Below, one piece after another: positions 39,769 through 49,330 of a stretch of 64,000 bases of DNA (its first letter is position 1; every line of letters begins with the position of its first letter). The translations under genes were made by a program, and so were the position numbers. The notes beneath the pieces were generated by a model, which was given only the letters and a program-made list of their open reading frames with translations, made no database searches and was not told where the DNA came from. Source of the DNA: Croceivirga sp. (GTDB taxonomy: Bacteria > Bacteroidota > Bacteroidia > Flavobacteriales > Flavobacteriaceae); NCBI GenBank assembly GCA_028284665.1, contig JANQRG010000045.1, forward strand, positions 1 to 64,000, in the 5' to 3' direction.

Positions 39769-40259
39769 ATCTTTTTAAGGTCTTCTTGAGAATAAAGCCG
39801 CTAGGATTCTGGCGTCTTCTAAAATTGGCCGTTCCAAATGTTGGGTTTTTATGGCCTACCTATAACGCAACCAAAGCCTGTATGCAACTGTCCACGGCAC
39901 ATTTTGGTAGAAAGCACTATCAAAATGGTCAAGCTAACGCTTTCAGGCATGCGTTATGGAATGTGTTAATTGCGAAGTATTGTGCTAAATCGGCCAATGT
40001 AGTTGACCGCGCCCTGAATTGGACCAAAAAAATTACCGATTGGCACGAAGAGACTTTTTTCAGCAAGGAATTGCCAATGAAAATGGATTACCATAACAAT
40101 GCGGTGGGCCGGGATCTATTTAAGAAGTATCCTCAATGGCCACAGGTAGCATTTGTACAGAAGCTAGTATCACTAAGTGATAGGGCCGTAAAAATCAAGT
40201 CGGAAACGGACCTAAATCAACATAAAAACCAATTGGTATTCGTTACAAATGACTATTAA
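39765..40259 (+). CDS. DUF6973-like conserved hypothetical protein
   Basis: NGQANAFRHALWNVLIAKYC..NWTKKITDWHEETFF..KMDYHNNAVGRDLFKK conserved His/Asn-rich pattern. Confidence 0.65.
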   Translation: MNLFKVFLRIKPLGFWRLLKLAVPNVGFLWPTYNATKACMQLSTAHFGRKHYQNGQANAFRHALWNVLIAKYCAKSANVVDRALNWTKKITDWHEETFFSKELPMKMDYHNNAVGRDLFKKYPQWPQVAFVQKLVSLSDRAVKIKSETDLNQHKNQLVFVTNDY

Positions 40260-41160
40260 AGACCTATTTTACAAGTATATACAGGAACTTCAAGGCAGCA
40301 TTACTTCAAAATTGGAAGAAGTTGATGGTCATGCTAAATTTCAAGAAGATATCTGGGAACGTCCAGAAGGCGGAGGTGGTCGGACCCGTGTTATCCAAAA
40401 CGGGGAGGTCTTTGAAAAAGGAGGCGTGAACATCTCAGCGGTACACGGGGCACTACCGGAGAGCATGCAAACCTATTTTGGCGTTACCGATGCTGATTTC
40501 TTCGCCTGTGGTTTAAGCCTTGTGATTCACCCAAAAAATCCATTTGTTCCTACCGTTCATGCGAACTGGCGGTATTTTGAAATGTATAACAAAAAGGGTG
40601 AAATCGTTGACCAGTGGTTCGGCGGCGGGCAGGATTTAACCCCATACTATCTCTTTGAAGCGGATGCAACGCATTTCCACAGCATTTGTAAGCGGGCCTG
40701 CGATGCGCATGATACAACATTCTATGCCCGATACAAAGAAAGATGTGACTCCTATTTCTGGAACACACATCGTAACGAAGCCAGGGGTGTAGGCGGTTTG
40801 TTCTTTGACTATTTAAAGGCCGATACCACACGGAGCATGCAAGACTGGTATAACTTTGTGACCGAGGTAGGTAATAGTTTTTTGGAGGCCTATGTCCCCA
40901 TTGTTCAACAACGGAAGGCCATGGCCTTTACCAAAGCACATCGGAATTGGCAGGAGATCCGCAGAGGACGTTACGTAGAGTTTAATTTGGTGCATGATAA
41001 GGGAACCTTATTCGGATTGCGGACCAATGGAAGGATCGAAAGCATCTTGATGAGCCTTCCCCCTCACGTACAATGGCAATACGACCATCATCCGGAAAAA
41101 GGAAGCGAAGAAGCAAAATTGGTTGAGGTCTTAAAAAACCCCAAAACGTGGGTTGAATAG
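40249..41160 (+). CDS. hemF: Oxygen-dependent coproporphyrinogen III oxidase
   Basis: WERPEGGGGRTRVIQNGEVFEKGGVNISAVHG..LSLVIHPKNPFVPTVHANWRYFE..WFGGGQDLTPYYLF..RRGRYVEFNLVHDKGTLFGLRTNGRIESILMSLPP. Confidence 0.95.
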   Translation: MTIKDLFYKYIQELQGSITSKLEEVDGHAKFQEDIWERPEGGGGRTRVIQNGEVFEKGGVNISAVHGALPESMQTYFGVTDADFFACGLSLVIHPKNPFVPTVHANWRYFEMYNKKGEIVDQWFGGGQDLTPYYLFEADATHFHSICKRACDAHDTTFYARYKERCDSYFWNTHRNEARGVGGLFFDYLKADTTRSMQDWYNFVTEVGNSFLEAYVPIVQQRKAMAFTKAHRNWQEIRRGRYVEFNLVHDKGTLFGLRTNGRIESILMSLPPHVQWQYDHHPEKGSEEAKLVEVLKNPKTWVE

Positions 41161-41220
41161 CCTCAAAATCAGCAGTCGTTGCTGGCAGATTTAGTTGTAT
41201 TTTTGATTGGAACAGAAGCC

Positions 41221-42009
41221 ATGAAACAACAGATTTATCAAATTGATGCGTTTACGGATAAAGTGTTTGGCGGAAATCCGGCAGCGGTCTGCATTTTAGA
41301 TAAGTGGCTGGCAACTGAATTGATGCAGAACATTGCTCAGGAAAACAATCTTGCGGAAACTGCTTTTGTCGTACAAAAAAATAGCAATTTCGAAATCCGA
41401 TGGTTTACTCCGGAAACGGAAGTTGATCTATGCGGCCATGCAACTTTGGCTTCCGCATATGTGCTGTTTAACTATCATGGTTATCCTGAAAAAACCATTC
41501 GGTTGTATTCTTCCAGAAGCGGTAAATTGTCAGTGGATCTAGAAGAAAATGGGCTGATGACCCTGGACTTTCCATCGGATGAATTGGTTGCAATACAAGG
41601 GATTACCGAGCTTAACAAAGCTATTGGTTTAACTCCTGCACGAACACTTAAGGGCAAAACCGATTATTTATTGATCTACAACTCCCAGGAAGAGATTGAA
41701 ACCATTCGTCCCAATTTTCATTTGTTGAGCCAAATGGGCGGTAGGGGCGTTATTGTTTCTGCTCAGGGAAAATATGCGGACTTTGTATCCCGCTTTTTTG
41801 CACCACAAAGTGGTATTCCGGAAGACCCCGTAACCGGTTCCGCGCATACTGCATTGACACCGTATTGGTCAAAAGTGTTGGGAAAGACGAAAATGACCGC
41901 ACAGCAATTGTCCAAACGCGGCGGGACCTTGATCTGTGAATATTTGGGAGAGCGTGTAAAGATCTCCGGCAAAGCGGTTCCCTATCTAATCGGTGAAATT
42001 CAAATTTGA
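41221..42009 (+). CDS. PhzF family isomerase/epimerase
   Basis: QIDAFTDKVFGGNPAAVCIL..NLAETAFVV..IRWFTPETEVDLCGHATLASAYVLF..FFAPQSGIPEDPVTGSAHTALTPYW. Confidence 0.92.
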   Translation: MKQQIYQIDAFTDKVFGGNPAAVCILDKWLATELMQNIAQENNLAETAFVVQKNSNFEIRWFTPETEVDLCGHATLASAYVLFNYHGYPEKTIRLYSSRSGKLSVDLEENGLMTLDFPSDELVAIQGITELNKAIGLTPARTLKGKTDYLLIYNSQEEIETIRPNFHLLSQMGGRGVIVSAQGKYADFVSRFFAPQSGIPEDPVTGSAHTALTPYWSKVLGKTKMTAQQLSKRGGTLICEYLGERVKISGKAVPYLIGEIQI

Positions 42010-42010
42010 T

Positions 42011-43000
42011 ATGTACCCACTACTACGCAACAGAAGACTTCGGGCATCAGAATCCATTCGAAAACTGGTGCGGGAGACCGAACTTAACCCTAATGACTTT
42101 TTAGTGCCCCTTTTTGTAGTAGAAGGCAAAGGAATAAAAGAAGAAATTCCATCTATGCCCAATTACTTCCGCCTAAGCCTGGATTGCCTGGAAAAAGAGA
42201 TTCAAGAACTCTGGCAGTTGGGGCTTTGTGCTGTACTCCTTTTTGTTAAGGTACCCGATAATTTAAAGGACAATGCCGGAAAAGAAGCTTTAAATCTCGA
42301 GGGGTTAATGCAACGGGCCATTAAAACCGTAAAAAACAGCTGTCCTGAAATGTTGGTAATGACGGATGTTGCCCTTGATCCATATTCCTCGTTTGGCCAT
42401 GATGGTATTGTGGCCAATGGTAAGATACTAAACGATGAAACCACAGAGGCCCTAGCCGAAATGAGTGTTTCGCATGCCCAGGCAGGGGCAGATTTTGTTG
42501 CACCTAGTGATATGATGGACGGTAGGATACTGACTATTCGGGAAGCGTTGGAAGAAGAAGGCTTCACGGACACCGGCATCATGAGTTATTCCGCCAAATA
42601 CGCGAGTGCCTTTTACGGTCCTTTTCGCGATGCCCTGGATTCCGCTCCTGTGGATAGTAAAGATGTCCCCAAGGACAAAAAGACCTATCAAATGGACCCC
42701 GCTAATCGGGTGGAGGCTATCAAAGAGACCCAAATGGATGTCGATGAAGGAGCAGACATTGTTATGGTCAAACCCGGATTGGCGTATCTGGATATTGTCA
42801 GGGAAATTCGGAACGAAGTGGAGGTCCCTGTGGCCGTATACCAGGTTTCGGGAGAGTATGCCATGTTAAAAGCAGCAGCCGAAAAAGGATGGCTGGACCA
42901 TGACGCGGTAATGTTGGAACAACTACTTGCCATCAAAAGAGCAGGGGCCAGTATTATTGCATCATATTTTGCCAAGGATGTGGCAAAACTGTTATCTTAA
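42011..43000 (+). CDS. hemB: Delta-aminolevulinic acid dehydratase (porphobilinogen synthase)
   Basis: NDFLVPLFVVEG..MTDVALDPYSSFGHDGIV..GADFVAPSDMMDGRI..IMSYSAKYASAFYGPFRDA..YQMDPANR..GADIVMVKPGLAYLDIV..YQVSGEYAM. Confidence 0.95.
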   Translation: MYPLLRNRRLRASESIRKLVRETELNPNDFLVPLFVVEGKGIKEEIPSMPNYFRLSLDCLEKEIQELWQLGLCAVLLFVKVPDNLKDNAGKEALNLEGLMQRAIKTVKNSCPEMLVMTDVALDPYSSFGHDGIVANGKILNDETTEALAEMSVSHAQAGADFVAPSDMMDGRILTIREALEEEGFTDTGIMSYSAKYASAFYGPFRDALDSAPVDSKDVPKDKKTYQMDPANRVEAIKETQMDVDEGADIVMVKPGLAYLDIVREIRNEVEVPVAVYQVSGEYAMLKAAAEKGWLDHDAVMLEQLLAIKRAGASIIASYFAKDVAKLLS

Positions 43001-43027
43001 GCATTGGCCATCGAATCATTTCATTTG

Positions 43028-43064
43028 TCACCCTGAGCATACCGAAGTGCTGTCGAAGGGTTGC
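43028..43064. repeat. Dispersed CACCCTGAGC..TGTCGAAGGG intergenic element
   Basis: gtcaccctgagcataccgaagtgctgtcgaagggttgcg downstream of hemB; shares CTGAGC..TGTCGAAG with 254-268. Confidence 0.5.
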
Positions 43065-43315
43065 GAAAGATGCTGTTAGCCTACTGAATTCCTACTACTA
43101 CCCTGCTGCAATTTCAAACATAACCTATCCGGGCGCTTCTCATAAGGTTCAACCCTGATCATTTTCCTTTTTTGATGGGTAGCGGTTTTCTAATGGTAGA
43201 CTATGGGAAAACGAGAACATTCTTTTTCTAATAGTAAACCTTTCCTTCCAATTGAGAGGCTGGGCGGTCCTTGGCCAAATCCAGTTATTCATGATGATGC
43301 TATTTTTGTCTAAGT

Positions 43316-43546
43316 TTAACGGAGCTCGTCACATAGAAAGCCTAGATTTTGAAACAGGGTAGCAATTGCCCAAACATCCGGGCATTCCGTTTCAACCCTG
43401 AAGATGTTATCACAATCTTCCAGGTCAAAGTTCCACCGCCCGTTTTTGTTGATTAACCGATTTAGCGGTTGAGAAAGTTGCCGTACCTCTTTTTCAGTTG
43501 CCACGGATGTCTTAAAAACCAAAACCGTCTTCATCTTATCGCTCAT
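43316..43546 (-). CDS. Small HMA-like fold hypothetical protein
   Basis: 76 aa, MKTVLVFKTSVATEKEVRQLSQPLNRLI..WNFDLEDCDNIFRVE pattern of HMA-fold proteins without CxxC; overlaps DinB gene end. Confidence 0.55.
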   Translation of the reverse strand: MSDKMKTVLVFKTSVATEKEVRQLSQPLNRLINKNGRWNFDLEDCDNIFRVETECPDVWAIATLFQNLGFLCDELR

Positions 43547-44024
43547 AAAATAATGGAGGTGCTATCCCCAGGGCACGCAGGTACACATACCCCTGACCAC
43601 GATGATGAATTTCATTTTCTATAAAATAGAACAGTGCGGATTGTACGGTTCCGGGGAACTGTCCAAAAGATGTGAATTCCTTCTGGAAATCAACTGCTTC
43701 CATTTTCTCCCACAACGCATTGATTCTTTCTGTGGCTTCATCCCAAAACTGCAGAAATCTCGCCTTAGTGTTCCCAAAATCCCGATGCTCGTCAAAGACT
43801 TCTGTTTTGCCGGTCACGATTTCACGTAGGCCTGGTTCGGCAATCGCTAGCAACTCTTTCACCATCTCTGCAAAAGGTCGCATCCCTCCAATACGAAACT
43901 CAAAGAACGCATCTTCCGGGAATGCTTCTATAACCCTTCTTGTAAGGCTGCGGTGCCCTTGCCAACTTTCCAAAAGCTGCTTTGGGGAAAGTACCTGGTG
44001 CCTGTATTCAACCGTTTTTTTCAT
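43536..44024 (-). CDS. DinB family protein
   Basis: SLTRRVIEAFPEDAFFEFRIGGMRPFAEMVKELLAIAEPGLREI..ALFYFIENEIHHRGQGYVYLRALGIAPPLFYE. Confidence 0.88.
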   Translation of the reverse strand: MKKTVEYRHQVLSPKQLLESWQGHRSLTRRVIEAFPEDAFFEFRIGGMRPFAEMVKELLAIAEPGLREIVTGKTEVFDEHRDFGNTKARFLQFWDEATERINALWEKMEAVDFQKEFTSFGQFPGTVQSALFYFIENEIHHRGQGYVYLRALGIAPPLFYER

Positions 44025-44177
44025 GATTTGTTTTTAAAACTTGTTGTTATTGAAACCAAAGATACATGGGGGTAGTGACAGCCCTTTGTCAGTAGTAAAA
44101 ATGAACTTGTAAAAAAAATCAGTTGACATAGGGTTGTCACCCAGGTAGTTTAATTTGCCAGACATTGCTATGCCAAA

Positions 44178-45203
44178 ATGATAAACAAGTGGCCTTTAGA
44201 CCTTGGTTTGAAATCCTATCTTTGGAATATAGGCCGATTACTAATGGGTATGGATACCGTAAAACGTTTTGATAGGATTGTCGCGATCTTGATCCAGCTA
44301 CAATCTAAACGCATCGTGAAGGCACAAGAGCTTTCAGACCGTTTTGAAGTGAGCCTTAGAACCATTTATAGAGATATCAGAACGCTGGAAGCTGCAGGGG
44401 TACCTATTGCCAGTGAGGCGGGTATCGGTTATTCCATAATGGAGGGCTATCGATTACCTCCGATAATGTTTACAAGAGAGGAAGCAGGTAGCTTTGTTGC
44501 AGCCGAGAAATTGATGCAGAAGTTTACCGATAAGTCTTTGGGCGCTTATCATGAATCGGCCATGATCAAACTGAAATCGGTCTTGCGCGGTGCTGAAAAA
44601 GATTGGGTAGAAGCATTAGAATCACAAGTGAGTATATTTCCATCCCAAAAAATGTTTAACGATAAAGTGCCCAATGCGCTTGAGGTGTTGTTTGAGAGTA
44701 TCGCAGAAAAAACCCAGGTATTTCTAAGCTATGAATCCATTCAAGCCGATGAACCAATAGACCGAAAAATTGAACCCGTTGGTATTTTTAATGAAAACAA
44801 TTTTTGGTATGTGCTCGGCTACTGTCATCTAAGGCAGGACTACCGTCAATTTAGAACGGATAGGATCCACAAGATCCATAGAACCTCGGAAGCTTTTCTT
44901 CTTGAGCATGCCCCTGTGGAAGAACTTCGAAATGTGGAATCATCACAGAAAACCAAGGTCAGGATTTTGGTGGATAAGAAAGTTGCAAAATTTATCAAAG
45001 CAAGCAAGCAGCGTTTTGGTTTCATTAAGGAAATAACGAAGCACCATGAAGTGGAAATGACTTTTATGGTTGACGATATCGAGGACCATTTCGCCCGGTG
45101 GTATTTAACATTTGGGGACTACGCCAAAATAGTAGAGCCGGAACAATTGAGAACCAGGATAGCCGAACTCCTGCAAAAAAACCAGGAAATGCTTCTTCCC
45201 TAG
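44178..45203 (+). CDS. YafY family transcriptional regulator (HTH + WYL); start probably 44244/44250
   Basis: VKRFDRIVAILIQLQSKRIVKAQELSDRFEVSLRTIYRDIRTLEAAGVPIASEAGIGYSIMEGYRLPPIMFT; WYVLGYCHLRQDYRQFRTDRI. Confidence 0.9.
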   Translation: MINKWPLDLGLKSYLWNIGRLLMGMDTVKRFDRIVAILIQLQSKRIVKAQELSDRFEVSLRTIYRDIRTLEAAGVPIASEAGIGYSIMEGYRLPPIMFTREEAGSFVAAEKLMQKFTDKSLGAYHESAMIKLKSVLRGAEKDWVEALESQVSIFPSQKMFNDKVPNALEVLFESIAEKTQVFLSYESIQADEPIDRKIEPVGIFNENNFWYVLGYCHLRQDYRQFRTDRIHKIHRTSEAFLLEHAPVEELRNVESSQKTKVRILVDKKVAKFIKASKQRFGFIKEITKHHEVEMTFMVDDIEDHFARWYLTFGDYAKIVEPEQLRTRIAELLQKNQEMLLP

Positions 45204-45339
45204 CTTTTTGATCCGCCATCCCAGGCAGGGCATTCTTAAATAAATTAAGCGTGGCACCTACCTTTATTATAACTTGTGCTTATCAAAATTAGGTGACGAT
45301 TTGTAACCGCGATCATGTTTCAACAAAAACCATCCATCC

Positions 45340-46914
45340 ATGAGAAAGATTGAGTTTTCCCTGCTACTGTTGTTTATCATTCTGATCAATGCCTGTAAGA
45401 CAGAAACCAAGAAGCCCGAAGATTCGGCATCCACAGAAAAAATCAAAAGGTATAGTGAAAACTACTTGCCCCCAGCATTTGAAAACGATCAAAGGACAGC
45501 CAAAATCCTTGGGGCTGCGGGTCAAATACAGCGAATTTTTGAAGAAAATGCTCAAAAAAAACACATCCCCGGAGTCAGCTATGGCATTGTGGTCGATGAT
45601 TCATTAGTACTATCGGGAAGTTATGGAAGAATTGATCTCGATACCGATTTGATAGCCTCAACCAAGAGTTGTTTTAGGATTGCCAGTATGACCAAAAGTT
45701 TTACGGCCATGGCCATTCTTCAACTTAGGGATAAGGGAAAATTGGATCTGGATGATCCCGTCTCCAAGTATTTCCCCCAATTGGATAGCCTGGAGTACCT
45801 TACCAGCGATTCCCCCGACATCCGTATTAAAAATCTATTGACAATGACAGCTGGCTTTCCCGAGGACAATCCCTGGGGCGATCGTCACCTTGGTGATTCC
45901 ATAGCCATGTTGGAAAATATGTTAGCGATGGGCCTCTCGCTCTCAAAAGTGCCTTCCTACCAATACGAATACAGCAATACAGGCTATGGCATGCTGGGGC
46001 AGATAGTGGCTAAGGTTTCGGGCGAGTCCTATGAGGAGTATATCTCCAAATCCATTTTGCGCCCTTTGGGTATGGCGCATACCTATTGGGAATACGAAAA
46101 TGTACCCGAGGAACTTTTGGTACATGGCTACCGTTATGAGGACGATACATGGAAACCCGAACCCATTTTGCACCATGGCGTCTTTGGAGCTATGGGCGGA
46201 TTGATTACGACCATAGAGGACTTTTCAAAATACGTAAGCTATCATTTATCGGCCTGGCCCCCACGTAGCACCGACGATACCGGCCCTGTCAAACGGGGTA
46301 CCCTAAGGGAAATGCACACCCCCCACTACCCTTATCTGGCCACATGGAACCGGGATTGGAACAACGAACCCTGCCCAAAAGTAACTGGATATGGCTACGG
46401 TTTGGGTATTTCAAACGATTGCAAGGGCATTATTCGGGTTTCGCATGGTGGTGCGCTACCGGGATATGGCAGTAACTATTCGTTCTTTCCGGAATACGGC
46501 ATAGGCATCATGGCCTTTGGCAACCTTACCTATACCGGGCCATTACCTCTTAATGAAATCGCTAAATTGCTTTTTGAAGATTTAGAAATACAGCCCCGCA
46601 AAAAAGTGCCTTCGCAAATCTTACGAACCAAAAAAGACCAATTGGTCACCGCTATAGTATCATGGGAGGACGGCTTTGACCAGAGTCTTTTTGCTGACAA
46701 TTTCTTTCTGGACCAATCCTTGGAAAAGCGTACCCAAAAAATAACGGAACTCAAAAAGTCCATAGGAAGCATTGATTCGGTTGGAGGAATTCGACCCCGG
46801 AACCAATTGCGGGGTGACTTTACCATCTATGGAAAAAACGGCAGCTTTAGTGTTTTTTTCACTTTGAATCCTGAAATAGACCCCAAAATTCAACACCTGG
46901 ATGTATATCAGTAA
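45340..46914 (+). CDS. Serine hydrolase (beta-lactamase/class C family) lipoprotein
   Basis: IPGVSYGIVVDDSLVLSGSYG..SCFRIASMTKSFTAMAILQL (SMTK) and YEYSNTGYGMLGQIVAKVSGE. Confidence 0.88.
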   Translation: MRKIEFSLLLLFIILINACKTETKKPEDSASTEKIKRYSENYLPPAFENDQRTAKILGAAGQIQRIFEENAQKKHIPGVSYGIVVDDSLVLSGSYGRIDLDTDLIASTKSCFRIASMTKSFTAMAILQLRDKGKLDLDDPVSKYFPQLDSLEYLTSDSPDIRIKNLLTMTAGFPEDNPWGDRHLGDSIAMLENMLAMGLSLSKVPSYQYEYSNTGYGMLGQIVAKVSGESYEEYISKSILRPLGMAHTYWEYENVPEELLVHGYRYEDDTWKPEPILHHGVFGAMGGLITTIEDFSKYVSYHLSAWPPRSTDDTGPVKRGTLREMHTPHYPYLATWNRDWNNEPCPKVTGYGYGLGISNDCKGIIRVSHGGALPGYGSNYSFFPEYGIGIMAFGNLTYTGPLPLNEIAKLLFEDLEIQPRKKVPSQILRTKKDQLVTAIVSWEDGFDQSLFADNFFLDQSLEKRTQKITELKKSIGSIDSVGGIRPRNQLRGDFTIYGKNGSFSVFFTLNPEIDPKIQHLDVYQ

Positions 46915-46927
46915 TTACGCTACTTTA

Positions 46928-48196
46928 ATGCTGAACAGACCTATATTCTTCCTGGCCCTTCTTTTTTCAATGGTCCTGAGTGCCCAAAGCACTACGGATT
47001 TCCCTATCAAAAACACAGAGGAAAAAGTTGATTCCATTGTAACGATTGCTATACAAAATCAAGCGTTCCCGGGAGCAAATATCCTGGTAGCGTACAAAGG
47101 CCAGGTCATCTTTCACAAAACATACGGATTCCATACCTATGACAGTTTAAGACCTGTTCAACCTGATGATCTATACGATTTGGCTTCTGTTACCAAAATT
47201 TTAGGGCCGTTGCCTGCCCTTATGAAGTTGGTGGGAGATGAAAAACTCGATGTAGACCGACCTTTTTCAAGTTATTGGAAACCATGGAGAAAATATAAGG
47301 ACAAAAAAGACCTTACGCTCAGGGAAATACTGGCGCACCAGGCGGGCCTTACACCGTATATTGTTTTTTTGAACAAAGTCCTTAGGAAAAATGGTGAACT
47401 CAAACAGCGATTCATAAGGGTACAACCTTCTCGTAGATTTCAAAAACAGGTGTATGAGGGGCTTTATGTCAAAAATCGCTTTGAAAAAAAAGTATTTCGC
47501 CACATCAACCGCTCTAAGGTATCCCCCGATAAAAAATACAACTATTCGGGACTGACATTCTTGGTTTTCCCAAAGTTGATTGAACAACTAACCGGAAAGG
47601 ACTACCAAGCCTATCTGACAGAGGAGTTGTACCGACCCATTGGAGCAGTCTCTTTAGGCTTCAACCCTTTAAAGAACGGTATAACCAACCCTGTTGTTCC
47701 TACCGAAAATGATACGTTGTTTCGGCATGCGTTGACCAAAGGTTGGGTACACGATGAAAATGCGGCACTATTAGGTGGGGTATCCGGCAACGCAGGACTC
47801 TTTGGAACGGCAACCGATGTGTTAAAAATGATGCTACTCTATCAAAACTTCGGGGAATTTGATGGGAAACGGCTTTTGAAGAAAGAAGTCCTAAAAGAAT
47901 TTATTAAGATCCAATATCCGGAAAATGACAATCGGAGGGGCCTTGGTTTTGACAAACCTTTAATAGGTAACGATACGTTGATCCTTTCGGAAGCCTATCC
48001 GGCTCCGAGGGCAAGCCCTCAAAGTTTTGGCCATGCCGGATTCACCGGAACCTTTGTCTGGGGCGACCCCGAGCATGAACTTATCTTTATATTTTTATCC
48101 AATCGGGTACACCCTACCAGGGAAAACCGTGGATTGTATTCGCTGAACATCCGCCCCAAGCTCCACCAATTGTTCTACAGTGCCCTAATCGATTGA
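46928..48196 (+). CDS. Serine hydrolase (beta-lactamase/class C family)
   Basis: FPGANILVAYKGQVIFHKTYGFHTYDSLRPVQPDDLYDLASVTKILGPLPALMKL (SVTK) and YNYSGLTFLVFPKLIEQLTG; follows previous hydrolase without gap. Confidence 0.88.
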   Translation: MLNRPIFFLALLFSMVLSAQSTTDFPIKNTEEKVDSIVTIAIQNQAFPGANILVAYKGQVIFHKTYGFHTYDSLRPVQPDDLYDLASVTKILGPLPALMKLVGDEKLDVDRPFSSYWKPWRKYKDKKDLTLREILAHQAGLTPYIVFLNKVLRKNGELKQRFIRVQPSRRFQKQVYEGLYVKNRFEKKVFRHINRSKVSPDKKYNYSGLTFLVFPKLIEQLTGKDYQAYLTEELYRPIGAVSLGFNPLKNGITNPVVPTENDTLFRHALTKGWVHDENAALLGGVSGNAGLFGTATDVLKMMLLYQNFGEFDGKRLLKKEVLKEFIKIQYPENDNRRGLGFDKPLIGNDTLILSEAYPAPRASPQSFGHAGFTGTFVWGDPEHELIFIFLSNRVHPTRENRGLYSLNIRPKLHQLFYSALID

Positions 48197-48247
48197 ACAT
48201 CCCATCAACAAACTTATTTTGCTATTTTTATCATAAGCAAATAACCT

Positions 48248-49330
48248 ATGGGTCTCCTTATTTTTTACGCTGTTATTTCCATCTTCTTTTCATTTTTATG
48301 TTCTATCCTGGAAGCAGTACTCCTAAGTGTGACCCCTACCTTTATCAACATCAAAAAACAAGAGGGAAGGGCATATGCCATTACTTTGGAAAATCAAAAA
48401 AAGGATATTGACAAACCGTTAATTGCTATACTTACCCTGAATACTATAGCCCATACGGTTGGCGCTATATTGGTTGGTGGGCAGGCAGAGGTACTCTATG
48501 GCGATGGAGAAAACTACGGGGTATTTATCATATCTGCCGTAATGACCATTTTAATTCTGGTCGCTTCGGAGATCATCCCAAAAACCATAGGGGCCACGTA
48601 TTGGAAACAACTGGCCAATTTTACTGCGAAATCACTTAAAGTGATGGTTTTTATCATGAAATGGACCGGGCTCCTCTGGATCTTACAATTGTTTACCCGA
48701 CTTATTGGCTCCAAGGGTGAGCATGGTAGTGTATTGAGCAGGGAGGATTTTACCGTCATGACGGATATTGCCGAAGAAGAAGGTGTTTTTGAAGCATCGG
48801 AGTCCAAGGTAATTCGCAACTTGTTGACATTTGATGAGATTGAAGCCAAAGACATCATGACGCCCAGAACCGTAATGAAAATCGCATCTGAGGAAACGAC
48901 GATCCAGGAGTTCTTTGAAGCTAACCGACCGTTGCGGTTTTCCCGAATCCCAATCTTTAAAGACAGAGCAGATAATATCACCGGGTTCATCCTAAAGGAT
49001 GAAATGTTGGAGGCCATTATCAATCAAGAGGGGAAAAATCCACTTTCCTCCATTCGCCGGGAAATCCTGGTGACCAGCCGTAATAAACCGATTCCTGAGC
49101 TTTTTGAAAAATTTGTAGAGCAAAAAGAGCACATATCCTTAGTGGTAGACGAATATGGCTCTGTAAGCGGATTGGTAACCATGGAAGATGTTATCGAAAC
49201 CCTTTTGGGTTTAGAAATAATGGACGAAAGCGATAATGTGGAAGACCTTCAGGTCCTGGCCCGAAAGAATTGGGAGATACGAGCTAAACGTCTGGGAATT
49301 ATCCCGGAACAAATTCCGGACGAGGAGTAA
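48248..49330 (+). CDS. CNNM/CorC (HlyC) family transporter-associated protein
   Basis: DUF21 N-term, CBS pair: DIMTPRTVMKIASEETTIQEFFE..LVVDEYGSVSGLVTMEDVIETLLGLEIMDESD. Confidence 0.92.
   Translation: MGLLIFYAVISIFFSFLCSILEAVLLSVTPTFINIKKQEGRAYAITLENQKKDIDKPLIAILTLNTIAHTVGAILVGGQAEVLYGDGENYGVFIISAVMTILILVASEIIPKTIGATYWKQLANFTAKSLKVMVFIMKWTGLLWILQLFTRLIGSKGEHGSVLSREDFTVMTDIAEEEGVFEASESKVIRNLLTFDEIEAKDIMTPRTVMKIASEETTIQEFFEANRPLRFSRIPIFKDRADNITGFILKDEMLEAIINQEGKNPLSSIRREILVTSRNKPIPELFEKFVEQKEHISLVVDEYGSVSGLVTMEDVIETLLGLEIMDESDNVEDLQVLARKNWEIRAKRLGIIPEQIPDEE

Noticed and set aside
48514-49023. 169-aa minus-strand ORF opposite the CorC-type gene
   Set aside because: Antisense shadow; Ser/Ile-rich translation typical of reverse frames
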